64,000 bases of DNA from Branchiostoma lanceolatum (lineage: Eukaryota > Chordata > Leptocardii > Amphioxiformes > Branchiostomatidae). Below, in pieces: positions 9,660 through 22,778 of the stretch (positions are counted from its first letter, which is position 1; every line of letters begins with the position of its first letter). The stretch covers positions 4,140,001 to 4,204,000 of the forward strand of contig NC_089724.1 of assembly GCF_035083965.1 (NCBI RefSeq). Reading direction: 5' to 3'. The translations under genes were made by a program, and so were the position numbers. The notes under the pieces were generated by a model that saw nothing but the letters and a program-made list of their open reading frames with translations, searched no databases and was not told the DNA's origin.

Positions 9660-12600
9660 ATGGAGGGAATGTCGCAACGCAGTAAGAACATGTGGCTGGT
9701 GTTTAACGCTAGGCATGCAAACCTCCAAGGCGTTGAAGAGGATCTGGAGGCTGGTAAGTACATATTGTAACTTCTTTTCTAAAGCATTGACGTAATGTAA
9801 TGACGGAAAAGGGCATGAACCTGTATACCCGTATGCCTTCTAAAGCATTGACGTAATGTAATGACGTAGACTCGCGTCATGCAACCAAATGTCGATCCAA
9901 CCTCTTTTGTAGGCTTTCTGGGCAGCGACGTCGTTTGCTTTTGGGGGAGCACTGATTCGTGATTTACAAGATATTGGGGCCAGGTTGCCATACGATATGC
10001 TAAAAATCGCGACCCAGCGCTTCCCACAAATTAAATGCCTACGTCACCCAGAAGGCCTGTAAAGGAGGCTAGTTACTGACTGAATAAAATTTGGTACCAC
10101 TGACAATTGCCGGGGTACTGTGTTTGAACAAGTTGAAGGGGTACTGTGTTTGAACAAGTTGAAGCTGTGTTAGAATCTGTGTTTGAACAAGTTGAAGGGG
10201 TACTGTGTTTGAACAAGTTGAAGCTGTGTTAGAATCTACCAGCCTCTGCGGGTCGCTGGGAATCCAAATAGAGTCAACTGTATGAAGGCGGTTGGCTATG
10301 GAGTTAGGGTCCAATATTGCGGATGGGAATGTTATCCTCCATGGCCAAAGTCCCCCAGCAAATGTTCTCTCTATAGCTGACGCGGTTAGTCTGGTAGAGA
10401 CTAGTACTGTGTTTCCGTGATCTAAAGAAGTAAACTTTTATTTTGGTCCTAAACTAAGTAAAGTATCAGTTTACATTTTCAGTTGCTGAAAACGTTCTCG
10501 CTGATCAGAGTTTGATCTGAAAAGAGGGCCAGAAGATGATTATACAAATGTCAATTAGCAGATAAGGACTTGCATAGCTAGTGCACAAGATGGTCTTTTC
10601 TGTGCTATAAAAAGACGCTACAATCTACAAACGACCTTCGGCTGAAAAGGAACGCCTGGCATAAATGTTTGAGAGCACTGTGTCGTTTGTCCTAGCAAGG
10701 CCATTATAAACTTCCTTTTCCTTTTCAAGATCGTCGTCAAAATCACCCATCGCCCGGTCGCTCCATCGTGAATTCGTTTAAACAATAGCGAAGATGCTTC
10801 CGGTCGCTTGGAATATATGCAAATTAGTATACTAGTATACGTGTCGATTGCCTTTCAGTAACAGTTCCCATGGTGTTGTCCTACCATAGGAGCTATATCT
10901 ACATGATTTACATTTGAGTGGGATTTGCATTAGATCCTTACGAATTTGCGACTTTGACATGTTCAACCGGTTTTTACCTGTCAGATGTACTTAAGCATTG
11001 ATTTGTTCTGCCAACCTCCTTGGTTCTGCAAGTTCATTCTACTAAGTTAAACGCTGAATAAGAGTGGTGGATTAGTCGCCAAGCAGATCCAACGGTTGCA
11101 AAGACCATATCCAACTGGCAAAAGTACCTTTGCAATAAAAATTTCTTCTGCCAGTTGGATACGCAACCGTTGGAATCGCTTGAAGTTTATGATGGATGGC
11201 ACTCGATTCGCCCTGCAGTAATCTCCTAATCTTGTCCAGTAGAGCCGTGTAGAGATAAACATATACTCAAATCGATCCCTCAAACCTCGCTTGTATATAT
11301 TGCTTCTAATGAAATCGTGGATGCTCCCAATTAGCATACTAGTATACGTGTCGATTGCCTTTCAGTTACAGTTGCCATGGTGTTGTCTTACCATAGGAAT
11401 TATATCTACATGATTTACATTTGAGTGACATTTGCATTCGATCCTTACGAATTTGCGAATTTGACATATTCAACCGTTTTTGTGTTTTACACGTCAAATG
11501 TACTAGCATTGATTTGTTTTGCGAGTTCATTTTCACATTCTAACATAAAACGTTAAACGCTGAAGAAGAGCGTTGGATGGCACTCGAATCGTCCGAAAGT
11601 AGTCTCATAATCTTGTCCAGTTGTAGAGAAAAGCATATACTCAAATTTCGCTTGTATGAATTAATTCTCATGAAATCATGGATCACCAAACAGGTGCAGA
11701 CATTGACTTCGAGCAGCCTGACAGCGGAACCAACACTAAAACGGCGCTGTTCGCCGCATGCGCCAACGGTGACCTGGACATGGTGAGGCTGCTGCTCCGC
11801 AAGGGGGCGTCCGTTTCGAAGAGGATCAAGTGTTCATGCGCACCCCTTCATGCAGCAGCATCTGCAGGTAGGTCGATTCAAAGAAAGTCTGTAGACTAAA
11901 AAAAAACTAAAAGTAGAGCGCAAAAATAGGCATCGCATTTCATTTCCTTATTTGTTTATTTATTTATTTGCACATATCAAAATCAGTTTGCAGTACATGA
12001 TAGAGCAGAATAAAACAAAAAAAATACACGTGCTGGGGGAAGAAGAAAAAATGATGGCTTGTACAAGGTCTTCCCCCCATCTAGATAAGAAAAAATATCA
12101 TAAATCTAACATTTCATAACACTTCCCATATTTCCAAGTTGTCGTACACTGCACCTGTTGCAATTGTCTTGCAATAAAGCTCTTCTTATTACATCCTGGA
12201 GGGCAACATTTCCATGTCAAGTTGATGTGTATTTCTTATTTTTTTTAGATCTTAGAACTAGTAGTGTAAGTGATACGTTAAACTCAATATGTTGAAGTAT
12301 TCATATACTTGTACGTAGGTTTATCATTTTGTATACCATTGTTTGTTGTCTGCATGTGTAGTTGTACAAGACCTTACAAAAGTCGCTGTACTTTTGTTGT
12401 GTCAATAACTGAGATTTCTTGTGTCGTAAATCCAATCGTAGGGTTGACAAAAACGGCGGAGTTGCTGGTGAATGCTGGTGCAACTTTAGACATCCGGGAT
12501 TGCTTACAGTTCACGCCGCTCATGAGAGCCTGCGCCTACAAACAAGTGGACACCGTTCGGCGTCTGATTGAGCTGGGAGCAAGAGTGGATTTGACTGACG

Positions 12601-13834
12601 ATTATTGCCAGATAGCTCAGAGGTAAGTGTCTCATACTTTGAGGATCACGATACAATGAATGCAATGTACTTTTTTCTTTTTTCATGTAGACAAATCAAA
12701 CTTTGCAAAAAAACATTCATTGGATTGTGCTTTTCTGTCTTTCAGTGTGTGTGTGTGTGCGTGACAGTGCGATGTATGCATGTTTGTGAACCGTTACATA
12801 TCTTATACTGATTCATAGGAAAGGACCCAGATGTAATGTAATTCCATTCAAACTTTCAGAATGATAAACCATGCGTTCTATAGGAAACATATGTATATAT
12901 GTGTCATAGTAGAAATGGCGATTCAGGACAATCAGCGACAGACTCTGATCGCGATCTGTCCTAGGACAATCACCGATTGTCCTGAATCGCCATCTCTACT
13001 GTGACATATACATGTATATTGGTATCCCGTGGCATAGCTAGTTCGCTGAATGAGTTCTATTTTCCACCTGTGACCAGGTTTGGGACAGAAGTAGGATGTC
13101 GTCATTGGGAAGAGTGCATGAAGCTGATACAAGAGGCGAGGAAGTCCAGGCTGTTGAGATGCTGCAACCCGAAGTGTGGCAAACCAGGCTACAGGTAGGT
13201 TTTGCTTATGATGGAGTTATTTTTGTTTCACATTGTCATCATATGCAAATGCTACTATTGGCACAGGAAAATTATCCTAGGTCATACATTTCTCCACAAC
13301 CAACATGTTATCGTCGGTTCAATGTCGATTGTCGTGGTAATTAAGCGAAAGGGGAGAGCGAGCGGTATCTACGGAGTATGGTATTCAGGTATACATAGAG
13401 ACTTTCTTTCCAATTTCCATTTTGATTTTTAAAAGTCTTCATAGCCTACAGAAGGCAATTGGAAAGCAACAAAAACGACACAGTTCCTTAATAGCTTGTT
13501 CAGCTGTTGGATCTTCAACCCCAAAACATTCTTATAAGAGTTGGGTTCCAACTGGAGCCTCGTTTTAGTGCCGTAAGTGGCTAGAGGTCTATTTGTACTT
13601 CCTATCAAAGGAAATTGTCTTGTCTGAAATATCATATGTACCTGTTATCTCATCTACAGGTCAACCGGTGCCCTGAAGCTGTGTGCCCGGTGTAAAATGA
13701 CCCGGTACTGCAGCCGCGACTGTCAGAAACAACACTGGTCTATAGGACACAAGAAGTGCTGTGGGCAAGATGCGTATCCCAAGAAGTGCTGTGGACATAA
13801 CGCGTACCCTGTAAAGCAAACAAAAGCAACCTAA
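9660..13834 (+). CDS. Ankyrin-repeat / MYND zinc-finger protein, paralog B (246 aa)
   Basis: Five exons: 9660-9753, 11694-11867, 12442-12622, 13078-13194, 13660-13834, all GT-AG and in frame (741 nt including TAA). Exon 1 starts an ankyrin-like helix (MEGMSQ...). Exons 2-3 hold ankyrin repeats (TALFAACANGDLDMVRLLL, then TPLMRACAYKQVDTVRRLIE). Exons 4-5 hold a C-terminal MYND finger (CCNPKCGKPGY, LCARCKMTRYC, CSRDCQ, HWSIGHKKCC), with metal-ligand Cys/His in the expected order. The tail repeats a KKCCG(H/Q)xAYP motif. MYND and ankyrin domains bind proteins, so an adaptor role is likely; no enzyme domain is present. It has the same exon phases as paralogs C and E. A poly(A) signal lies ~440 bp downstream. 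Confidence 0.88.
10110..10235. repeat. Short tandem repeat in intron 1 of gene B
   Basis: The words CTGTGTTTGAACAAGTTGAA and GGGGTACTGTG recur about five times, arranged as a larger ~60-bp unit present twice. Confidence 0.75.
10825..11500. repeat. Local ~150-bp direct duplication in intron 1 of gene B
   Basis: A block starting ATTAG(T/C)ATACTAGTATACG at ~10825 recurs at ~11331 with about 90% identity. Between the copies, 11081-11182 forms an imperfect inverted repeat (CAACGGTTGC... / ...GCAACCGTTG). Confidence 0.7.
12899..13008. mobile_element. Palindromic element in intron 3 of gene B
   Basis: The left arm TATGTGTCATAGTAGAAATG and right-arm counterpart CATCTCTACTGTGACATA continue through GGCGATTCAGGACAATC and its inverse. 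The stem is about 36 bp around a ~40-bp centre. No ORF. Confidence 0.75.
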
Positions 13835-14271
13835 GAATAATGATGTTAATGGATGTGTCCTGTAACGTTTAGAACGCATATAACAAACGTTCTTCCGCAC
13901 ATTTTATGACTTTTTGCCTCTCTAACGACGATATGAATTGCCCAATCATTCCCGGTATATGAAGCATTGTCGAGAAGACTGCCGCTGCAGCCATATCGAG
14001 CATAGCTATTTCTCACCAAGGATATGGCCTTGGTGTCCTTGTAGAAAATTATTTTTTTCACGCGTGTATATTTTGTCGAATGGGTCCGACGCCGACGATA
14101 CAGCTTTGTTACCTTGTAAAAGAAAGTCAATAAGGGTAGTCGAAGTTTTACCAACAACTTTTGTAATGATCAATATTTCCCTTCCTAGCTCAGCGTTGTT
14201 AGATCAATGTCACATGCAGTATAGTAATTGCCATAGTTACGTTTTGATTATCACTGAATCGTGTTTCATCT

Positions 14272-14277
14272 AATAAA
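14272..14277 (+). terminator. Poly(A) signal of gene B
   Basis: AATAAA, followed by AGTAACTGAACGG. The identical context follows gene C (20465), so this 3' end was duplicated together with the gene. Confidence 0.6.
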
Positions 14278-14799
14278 AGTAACTGAACGGACTGTTGAGT
14301 GTTGCGACGTGAATGTATTAAGCTAATAAAGTGTTGTTATTCCAGGGTAATAAACACAGAAAATGACCACATAGTACACCTATAATAGCAATCAAACATC
14401 AACTTTGTTCCAAGGATATCATTTATTCATATTTAGTTTGACTTTTCACCATTTGGCTCATAAATGTAATCACTGTGATTTATTTAGCTTGTTTTGTTTT
14501 CTTGAAACTTATTAATTCTACAAAAGTACATGTACAAGCATTTAAATACAGTTATTTCATGCAGCCGCAGTACACAAAGTTCGAAAAACTTATAAATTGA
14601 TCCGTAGCCGGTTTGGGCAATTTGTGGAAACGAAACGTATGATTGATAAAAAAAAAGACTAACACACAAAACGTTAAAAAATAGTCATAATGCTGCATAT
14701 TTCATGATGATGCATGAGTAGGGGAGTGAAGGCAAAGAAAACAAAGCCCTCCCCACCTTATATGCAACCTTTGCATTTGGAATAGTCCATATCACATGC

Positions 14800-14920
14800 A
14801 GTGATACTTTCCAGTTGCGGTTGGAAAGGGGAATCGTCACTCTTTCTGACTAGCCCCGCTTTCTTTAATGAATCTGTCACATCCGGGGCAAGTCAGAAGA
14901 GGGTAGCGATCTTCCCTTCC
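14800..14920. repeat. Hairpin-forming dispersed repeat, copy 1
   Basis: TTCTGACTAGCCCCG... and its near-inverse CGGGGCAAGTCAGAA flank a short loop. Related hairpins lie at ~40150-40260 and ~51725-51850. Confidence 0.55.
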
Positions 14921-15159
14921 AACATCTGCTTGATTAGTGAAATAACGGCCCATAAAAGATAGCAACTACACTTACTAGGCGCAAGAAGCACGCGCACACA
15001 TTCACGAATGATAGCAATGCCTTTTCGTATCATTGTGCATCCATCAATAAAAGCAAGCCTTGGGAATTAAGAAAGATTTAATTCTTATTAACAAAAATTG
15101 TCCAAAATGGAGCAGTTTTTGAATATTCCCTTTCAGCACTTTTACGTTCTCATTCCAGG

Positions 15160-15262
15160 CACGTGATAACACTACAGTAATTGCTCACGTGACAAGACAA
15201 TAGCTCACGTGACAAGATTATAGCCCACGTGACAAGACAATAGCTCACGTGACAAGACAACT
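15160..15262 (+). promoter_or_regulatory. Tandem E-box array, promoter of gene C
   Basis: Five CACGTG cores; the last four sit in ~20-bp repeats of the form CTCACGTGACAAGACAATAG, ending ~65 bp before the ATG at 15327. The extended core TCACGTGAC resembles TFEB/MITF- and USF-type sites (established motif class); binding here is inference. Confidence 0.72.
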
Positions 15263-15326
15263 TCTGCCTATGCTTCTTCATTTCAAAGTCAGACAGCAAG
15301 GTGTCGAGAACGGCGGTCCTAACAAA

Positions 15327-18300
15327 ATGGCGGGATCTTCTAATGCGAATAAACGTCTGTTTGATGCTGCTGCGAAAGGCTCACTTCAAGACGCCAAAGC
15401 GTCTTTGAAAGCTGGTAAGAACATCATGTAATTCTTTCCGAAATGCGTCATAAAACCTGGTGCCGGTCAATGATGAACCACGAATACAGTTGTGGGAATT
15501 TTGGTGCCATCTATGGATTCTGGCTACTTGTGGCGTTTCTGTGTGGTGTGTGTGTGTGTGTGTGTGTGCGCGCGATCTAAATATAAGATTGATAACGACT
15601 TTTCTTTTCGTCTTAAAAAGTGTCATACCCAAGTCGTCCTCACGGCGACTTTTGATATAGACCTGGACTCAAATACATGTATGTTGGTATTCCTTGCCTC
15701 AAATCTCCCACTGAGCACCCCACCAGGCTAACCTAGTACCTGCTACCGGGACTGTCGATAGACTAGTATCTGTGCACAATCCATTACAGTACTATTATAG
15801 TTTTCTCCCAGTATTTGCAGTTACGTCGACGTCGTGTTGTTGCTCCGGGAAGGAGGATGACCTCCTTCTGGGAGTATTGGGAATGCATTTGTTTGCGCGT
15901 TCGCAGCTATAACTCACGATCCCGTTGTCGCATTGGTGTGTAACTTGGCATATCGTTTGCCTGGTTCGGCGTGGTGATGCACAATAGCTTTGTTACACCA
16001 TAACTACTTTAAACGTCAATCCAATATCGTAATTGCACCCCTATAATTAATGCTATGTCCCACTGCCCTGCCATAGGGACCATGTTATAATCCGTTATGC
16101 ATGACTGGAATACTTCAGGCAGATACGGGGTATAAATCTTCCTTACTTGCTGTGATCGTATAGTCACTGTTACATTGAAAAATAGACAACGTGCATCACC
16201 ACACGCAACCTAGCTAGCGATATACCAAGTTACATACCAATGCGGCAACGGGAATTGTGAGTTTTCGCTGCGAACATGTGCCGAGTGAGCTTCAGTCTGT
16301 GTATTAAGTATGCCGTGTCCACTCGCAACTCGCATACAGTATGTGCGCACGGGACGGACGATGCACTTTTACGCACAGTGTGAAAATGGGAAATCTCTGG
16401 ACCTTCAAACTTACCACACTTGTAGTTTATAATACGGCGGCTGTGACAATGTAAAAAGTTTACGCAGGGGATGAAAGATTGTTGAGGAATATCTCTCAGA
16501 AAAGTGCGCGCGCCAGTGTCACTTCCGGGTGGTTAGATCCGGTGACCTTTGACCTTCGTGAAATGTTACGATAATATAAATTAGCCTTTTTTATTGCAAA
16601 TAGCTTGATAGCTATAGATCAGGCCGGCCTGCAATAAATTGTGGAAAGAGGATTTACTGCATATTTGTGATTTCTGATACATCTTAGTTGTAAGGCTGAA
16701 TAAGAATGGTTCGTTGATAATTGAAAAGGGGCCATCTAGATTTAACTTTGTGACTTTTCCCGGAATTTCTAGATCCCATCTGTGCCATGCTGTAAAAACA
16801 TACTTTTCAGCAGGTTGACCACTCCTGAATTGAACGAAAAAGATAAACAAACACGTTTTCTTTACTTGCTCTAAAACACTACGTGGACAGTGCAGAGATG
16901 CAATTTGTGTGGGTCAATACTTGTACATACTATAAATACTTCACGGAGAATTGTGTCCTACGGACTCTTGTTTTATTTTACTAGTGCTTTATAAGTCTTC
17001 AGTTTATACAGCAGCATTGCAGTAACTTTTTTGCAGTGATTTGAATTTGAAAAGATGGCTTTGGACCATAGATATGATTCAAATGTAAATTAGCACACAA
17101 GTGTGAAGTACAGTGCACTAGTACCACCTGTTGTTCCTTTCCGTGCTGTGCAGACAATTTACATACGAGCTCGGGCCGAAAAGGGAAGTTTAGCACGACT
17201 GTTGTGAGCTAATGTATCTTTTGTTCTATCTAATCCTGCAACACAAAACAGGAGTGACAAATGTTCTTTGGACATGAAGACTCCTTGATAAATCACCTGC
17301 TAGGAGCGTCTCTTCGTAACTCCGTATGTATCGGTGGAACATCTAGTGTCGAATTAAGTTATTACTGAATAGTGATCGAGGAACATGTAATGCCTTACGG
17401 AATACCAACATGATTCCGTAAGGTTACAATTGTACCCGCTACACTAAAAATGCCTGAAGAGATCTCCATTCAACGTCTCCCAGTGTGATACACTCCTGTG
17501 TATCTAGACTTTTTGCATACCTGGGGTGTGGCGGATACTAGTAAATGTTAATGGAGGTTGTTTTGAACCGTGTATTGCTTGTCAACTATGTGACCTCCTT
17601 GCAATATCATCCAGACGTATAATCTCTCTTGTATCAACTGTGGTAATGAATTACCAAACGCAGGTGCAGACATTGACTTCCGCGATCCGGACGGCGAGGT
17701 CTCGTCCACAGCATTGTTCATCGCATCCCACAGGGGGCATGTGGACATAGTGAGACTGCTGCTCCGCAAGGGGGCGTCCGTGGTGAAAAGAACCAGAGGT
17801 ACTGGTTCATATGCTCCCCTTCATGCAGCTGCGATGCAAGGTACAGTAGATTGATTCATAATCACAAATGCTTGTCTGTTAGACTTTAAAGGTTGGCAAT
17901 CGAAAATACAAACTAAAAATGGAGATACGATTTTTCTTTGCGAACTGTCGGTGATGTCGTAACTCAGAGCAAACGATGTGACATTCGTATAAATTGCGTG
18001 TGAACACTAACGCTAACTCCTGAATGTCATGACTCATGAACTTTACAGGAAATGGCAATGACTTTTGACGGTTTAGTAGACTGGTGCGTCGTATAGCAAG
18101 GGCCTAAAATATGCATTGTCTATTTGTCTACATTTATTCATTTAAGTATACATTGCATATCACTTTGCAGAAGGCAACGTCGACTTGATATGTATTTTTT
18201 GTGTCGAAAATCCAACGTAGGGAGGACCACATACGCTTTGCAATTGTCAAGCTGATTTATATTTCTTGTGTCGAAAATCCCAACTTCAGGTTGGACAGAA

Positions 18301-20045
18301 GTGGTGGACCTGCTGGTGAATCATGGTGCAACTTTAGACGTACGGGACCGCTGCCGGGACACTCCACTCATGCACGCATGTATCTACAGACAAGTAGACA
18401 CAGTTCGGCGACTGATTGAACTTGGAGCAAGAGTGGATTTGACCGACGACTACGGTTACTGCCAGGTAGCCCAGACGTAAGTGTCGCATACTTTCAGAAT
18501 CACGATACAATAACTGTTTCTTTTGTAGGCAAACTTTCAAATAAAGCTGGACTGAGTCGTTGGTTTGTGTTGGTCTGTCTTGCAATGTGTATGTGACACT
18601 GTATGTGTGTATGTGACACTGTGTGTGTGTATGTGACACTGTGTGTGTGTATGTGACACTGTGTGTGTGTATGTGACACTTTGTGTGTGTGTGTGTGACA
18701 CTGTGTGTGTGTATGTGACACTGTGTGTGTGTATGTGACACTGTGTGTGTGTATGTGACACTGTGTGTGTGTATGTGACACTGTGTGTGTGTATGTGACA
18801 CTGTGTGTGTGTATGTGACACTGTGTGTGTGTGTATGTGACACTGTGTGTGTGTATGTGACACTGTGTGTGTGTGCGTATGTGTGTGTGTGTTTGTGTGT
18901 GTGCGTGTGTGTGTTTGTGTGTGTGCGTATGTGTGTGTGTGTGTGGTGTATGTCTGTGTGAGGAGGAAAGAGAGCGACAGCGCGGTGTATACATGTAAGT
19001 GTAACGTCTTATGTTTTATACTGTTCTGATCCATAAGCAAGAATCCAGATCTAATACAATCGCTCAAAACTTTCAGAATTCTAGGCCGTGCGTTCTTTAG
19101 TGCTTCACAGTATAAAATGTGCATGCATTGATGTCTCGCTTCACAGCTATTTCCCTAAATGAGTAATATTTTCCGCAAGGTTTGGGATGGACCGTCATTG
19201 GGAAGAGTGCATGAAGCTGATACGACAGGCGAGGAAGTCCAAGTTGCTGAGATGCTGCAACCCGAAGTGTGGAAAACCAGGCTACAGGTAGGTTTGCTGA
19301 TGATGATATTAAAAAGTTGTATTGTCACATTGTCATGCTATGGTTTATATGTGCACATGCTGTTATTGACCTGGGAAAATTAGCTTTCTAATTGAGAAGT
19401 TATGGCTATGTACCTTTCTCCATAACAATTATATTAACTCCTCTCACTGGACCCGCGGCACGTTGACGGCGTCGCTGCGGCCGATCGAATTGACAAAGCA
19501 CCAAAAGAATTTCATCGATAAAAACGGATCTTTTAAAGCTTTGTGTGTTTTATGTCTTGTTGGTCATACTTGTACGTTTTGAATGATATTCCCATCATAA
19601 AGTCAAGGGTAACACAAATCCAGAGGACGCAGCAACGCCGCCAGCGTGCCGGAGGTCCAGTGAGAGGGGGGCTTTACCGCCGGTTCAATGGTAATGAAGC
19701 AAAAATGGCGATCGAGTGGTAACTACGGAGGATGGTACCCAGGCTATATGGAAACTTTGTTTCCAACCGGACATCTTGGTCTCTTAGAATGGAAACTTTT
19801 GTTTTCATGTATGGAATTCCTACAAGTCTTCGTAGCCTACAAAAGGCAATTGGAACGCTACAAAAACTACAAAGTTCCTGAGTAACGTTTGTACCTGTTA
19901 CATCTTCTACAGGTCAACCGGTGCCCTGAAGCTGTGTGGCCGGTGCAAGATGACGCGGTACTGCAGCCGTGACTGTCAGAAACAACACTGGTCTGTCGGA
20001 CACAAGAAGTGTTGTGGGCATGACGCATACCCTGTCGACGTGTGA
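15327..20045 (+). CDS. Ankyrin-repeat / MYND zinc-finger protein, paralog C (230 aa)
   Basis: Five exons: 15327-15414, 17664-17840, 18290-18476, 19180-19287, 19913-20045 (693 nt including TGA), with the same phases as gene B. Exon 1 encodes MAGSSNANKRLFDAAAKGSL. The ankyrin repeats run through GHVDIVRLLLRKGAS, TPLMHACIYRQVDTVRR and GARVDLTDDYGY. The MYND finger uses CCNPKCGKPGY, LCGRCKMTRYC, CSRDCQ and HWSVGHKKCC. An in-frame ATG upstream at 15249 lies inside the E-box array and is less likely to be the start. Exon 4 is nine bases shorter than in B and E (no TEVG-like insert). Long introns contain two TIR elements and a TG minisatellite. It lies head-to-tail with gene B, indicating tandem duplication. 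Confidence 0.88.
15899..16275. mobile_element. 377-bp TIR element in intron 1 of gene C
   Basis: Inverted ends GTTCGCAGCTATAACTCAC... / ...GTGAGTTTTCGCTGCGAAC match imperfectly for about 85 bp, including TGGTGATGCAC / GTGCATCACCA. Non-coding; a non-autonomous DNA transposon. Confidence 0.8.
18590..18960. repeat. TG-rich minisatellite in intron 3 of gene C
   Basis: About fourteen copies of a ~19-bp unit (GTATGTGACACTGTGTGTG), then a pure (TG)n tail with CG/TT interruptions. It gives long spurious open frames on the minus strand rich in His and Thr. Confidence 0.9.
19441..19666. mobile_element. 226-bp TIR MITE in intron 4 of gene C
   Basis: Inverted ends CTCTCACTGGACCCGCGGCACG and CGTGCCGGAGGTCCAGTGAGAG-like; the match continues through GGCGTCGCTGC / GCAGCAACGCC, and the interior is non-coding. 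Confidence 0.8.
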
Positions 20046-20464
20046 CCTTTCCAAAAATGGCCACGTTAACGATAAGGAAAACTTCAGTGTATCACGGAAC
20101 ATCATATGACATACATGTACGTATACGTAGCTACAGACATATCGAACATTGCTATTTGACACTAATTATAAGGATATGACACTGGTATCTTTGTAGAAAA
20201 TAAAGTTGTGCCAAGCTTTGTTTTTCACACACGTATTTCGTCCAAAAGATCCGACGATATAGTTTTACTACCATGTTTGGTTCCCTTGTAAAAGAAAGTC
20301 GGAGTCAACAAGGGGAGTCATATTTTACGGAACAGCTTTTGCAATTGACTTTTCCCTTTCTAGCTGTTGATAGACACTTGGATACTGTATTAATTATATA
20401 GATGAATGTTACTAGTGTAATTGACACGGTTACGTTTTCATCCTCACTGAATCGTGTTTCACCT

Positions 20465-20470
20465 AATAAA
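20465..20470 (+). terminator. Poly(A) signal of gene C
   Basis: AATAAA followed by AGTAACTGAACGG, as after gene B. Confidence 0.6.
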
Positions 20471-20834
20471 AGTAACTGAACGGTCTGTTGAGTGTTGCAA
20501 CGTGAATGTTATAAACTGGATAATTTTATAATGTGTTATCACTCCAGGGCTATAAACACAGCGAGTGGCCATACCCCTAATATCAATAAATCATCACCTT
20601 TGTTCCGAGGATATCACTTATTCATATCAAAGAGTTTTTATAACACCTCCTTGTTCATATCTATCGACGGTAGGTTCGAAAACCAACCCCAGCTTCATCC
20701 GGGCAGCACAATACAATGTAAGGCAAGGAGGGCCACACAATAAACACACTCTGACTGTACCTTATTAGCCTCTACAGGTTAGGCATACATCGAGAATGCA
20801 AAATACATGTACATATTGTTTCATGGATAAATGG

Positions 20835-20945
20835 TTCAAAACGGGGAAGGGCATCCGGGATGGAGCTGCATCGTCTTTCGGAAGGGACATAAAAGGAGGT
20901 GCCTCGGTCACGTTAAAAAGGCACTGCAACAGCCTCATTGCTCGT
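20835..20945 (+). repeat. SINE/LINE 3'-tail-like fragment
   Basis: It contains GTCTTTCGGAAGGGACATAA followed by GGTGCCTCGGTCACGTTAAA, a phrase I associate with the conserved 3' regions of metazoan SINEs and their LINE partners. No intact promoter boxes are visible. Confidence 0.4.
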
Positions 20946-21514
20946 GTGGATACCTACTATACTTCAGATGAATATGTCATATGAATATATGTGTATAATA
21001 TATCCATGCAGCGACCTCGAGGAACGACAACACCATGCGGTAGAATCTGGTAATGCTGGTCTACACGGTGGCAACATTTGTGAACGCGGCAAGATCCGGA
21101 AGGGGCTTAACTGTTGACTCAAAACAAGGCATGGCATGACACCGTTACAGACACGACGCAATCATAACAGTATTCTTTCATACTGATGTCGATCTGGGAA
21201 GGGATAGGAGGGAGCTGAAAAATAGTAGCCAAACAGAATCCGTATGTTGGCCGTCTATATATAGATAAGTGACTGTGGTACAGACATAGAGAGACAACTA
21301 TATCATTCACATTACACAACTCTCAAATTTATTATTTTCATTAGAACAGGACAACACTTTGTCGCAAATTTCAAACGTCGGAATAAAGGTTTCTGTAATA
21401 CAGACCGAACTTTTATTTATTCGTTTTTGCGTGGATGGAATTTATATACAGGTAATAAACATCACCGACGCTTGCTGAGTCTTCTACCACCCTTTAGAGA
21501 TTGCATCACAACAG

Positions 21515-21960
21515 GTAGACATTGTGCCATCGTACATGCACAGTAATACAGGCGGTAGAGGACGTCCAGCGCAGGGTCGCCCGACTGACAATGAATGAGT
21601 ACCGGCGGACTAGCAGCGTGACAAGAATGCTCAATGACCTGCAGTGGACCCTTCTCTCCGAAAGGAGGAAGAACACCCGGCTCAGATTTTTATACAAACT
21701 AGTTAACAATCATATCAATATAAACACTGACAGTTTACTGAACCAGCTCAGGGATGCACCCGGGGGAGCCACCATCTCAGATTTCAAACAATAAACACCA
21801 GGACAGACAGACACATACAATATTCATATTTCCCCCGCACTATTCCACGGTGGAATGCCCTGGCACGGTTGTGACGGCTACCACCGTCGAGTCGTTCCGT
21901 GCCTGGCTGGAGGCCTGCCCGTCTTAGCCCGGGACCTCCCCCCCCCCCCCCCCCTACTTT
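21515..21960 (+). pseudogene. Non-LTR retrotransposon ORF2 C-terminal fragment
   Basis: The frame over 21522-21794 encodes IQAVEDVQRRVARLTMNEYR, RRTSSVTRMLNDLQW and SERRKNTRLRFLYKLVNN, the characteristic tail after the reverse transcriptase domain of L2/CR1/Jockey-type LINEs. Downstream, FPRTIPRWNALA-like remnants follow in other frames, so it is frameshifted and truncated at its 5' side. Confidence 0.75.
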
Positions 21961-22226
21961 TCCCCTCGTGGGGTCAACGATCAACACCCATACCTGGGGA
22001 CCATATCATCACAGGACCTCAAGTGATCCCAAAACATCAACTCCATTACTGCAAAGGCAAACAGTACTCTGGAAGCTTTCTTGAAGCGAAACATAAGGGA
22101 GGGCTTCCAAAGAGGCAAGAGCTAATGCATAATACAGCTAGCACATGTGAGACCTTAGCTGGAGTATGCGGCTTCAGCTTGGGACCCACTGAAACATCCA
22201 AACACACAATCCAACACTCTACCGCT

Positions 22227-22595
22227 AGGATAAGTTAGAATCAGTTCAGAGAAGAGCGGCCAGGTTTGTATTCAACGACTATAGACAGTCGACCAGTGTC
22301 TCTCAGCTGTTGAGCAAGCTAGGGTGGCCACCTTTGCAATATCGCAGGAAATTCACACGCCTAGTTGCTATACCTTACCAAGACTACACTACCAAACACT
22401 CGACACTCAAACCGCTTCCGAGCCCATGACTGTAGGACGGAAGTATACAGAGCGAGCTACTTTCCTAGAACCATTCAGGAGTGGAAATGCCTACCTGCCA
22501 GCTTAGTTGCATGATAGCTTACACCAAGCTCAGTCAACCAGTTTAAGGTGGGGTTGGCCCAGCACATGGGCCTTTCCACCCCCGATTAGTTGCAT
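22227..22595 (+). pseudogene. Second LINE ORF2 C-terminal fragment
   Basis: Broken frames give LESVQRRAARFVFNDYRQST, LLSKLGWPPLQYRRKFTRL, then RTIQEWKCLPASLV and VNQFKVGLAQHMG. This is the same RT-tail signature as the neighbouring fragment but a different subfamily. Confidence 0.7.
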
Positions 22596-22778
22596 ACAAT
22601 AGCTAAGGCGGCCATCACAGCATCTTTTAAATTTTGTCATGTTATTGTTTCTTTTAATACCGTTAGTTTAGCTTTAATTTTGCACTTTTTGTGGAGAACC
22701 ACCAAAACCACCACCACGTGCACCCTGTGAGTTATACCCATGCCGGGTCTTGCCCAGTAATATAGATAAGATAAGACC

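Noticed and set aside
15249-15326. Upstream in-frame ATG as the start of gene C
   Set aside because: It falls at the end of the CACGTG promoter repeats, and the paralogs start at the equivalent of 15327.
18334-19124. Long minus-strand frames rich in His-Thr and Cys-His
   Set aside because: They are translations of the TG minisatellite with no splice or start context.
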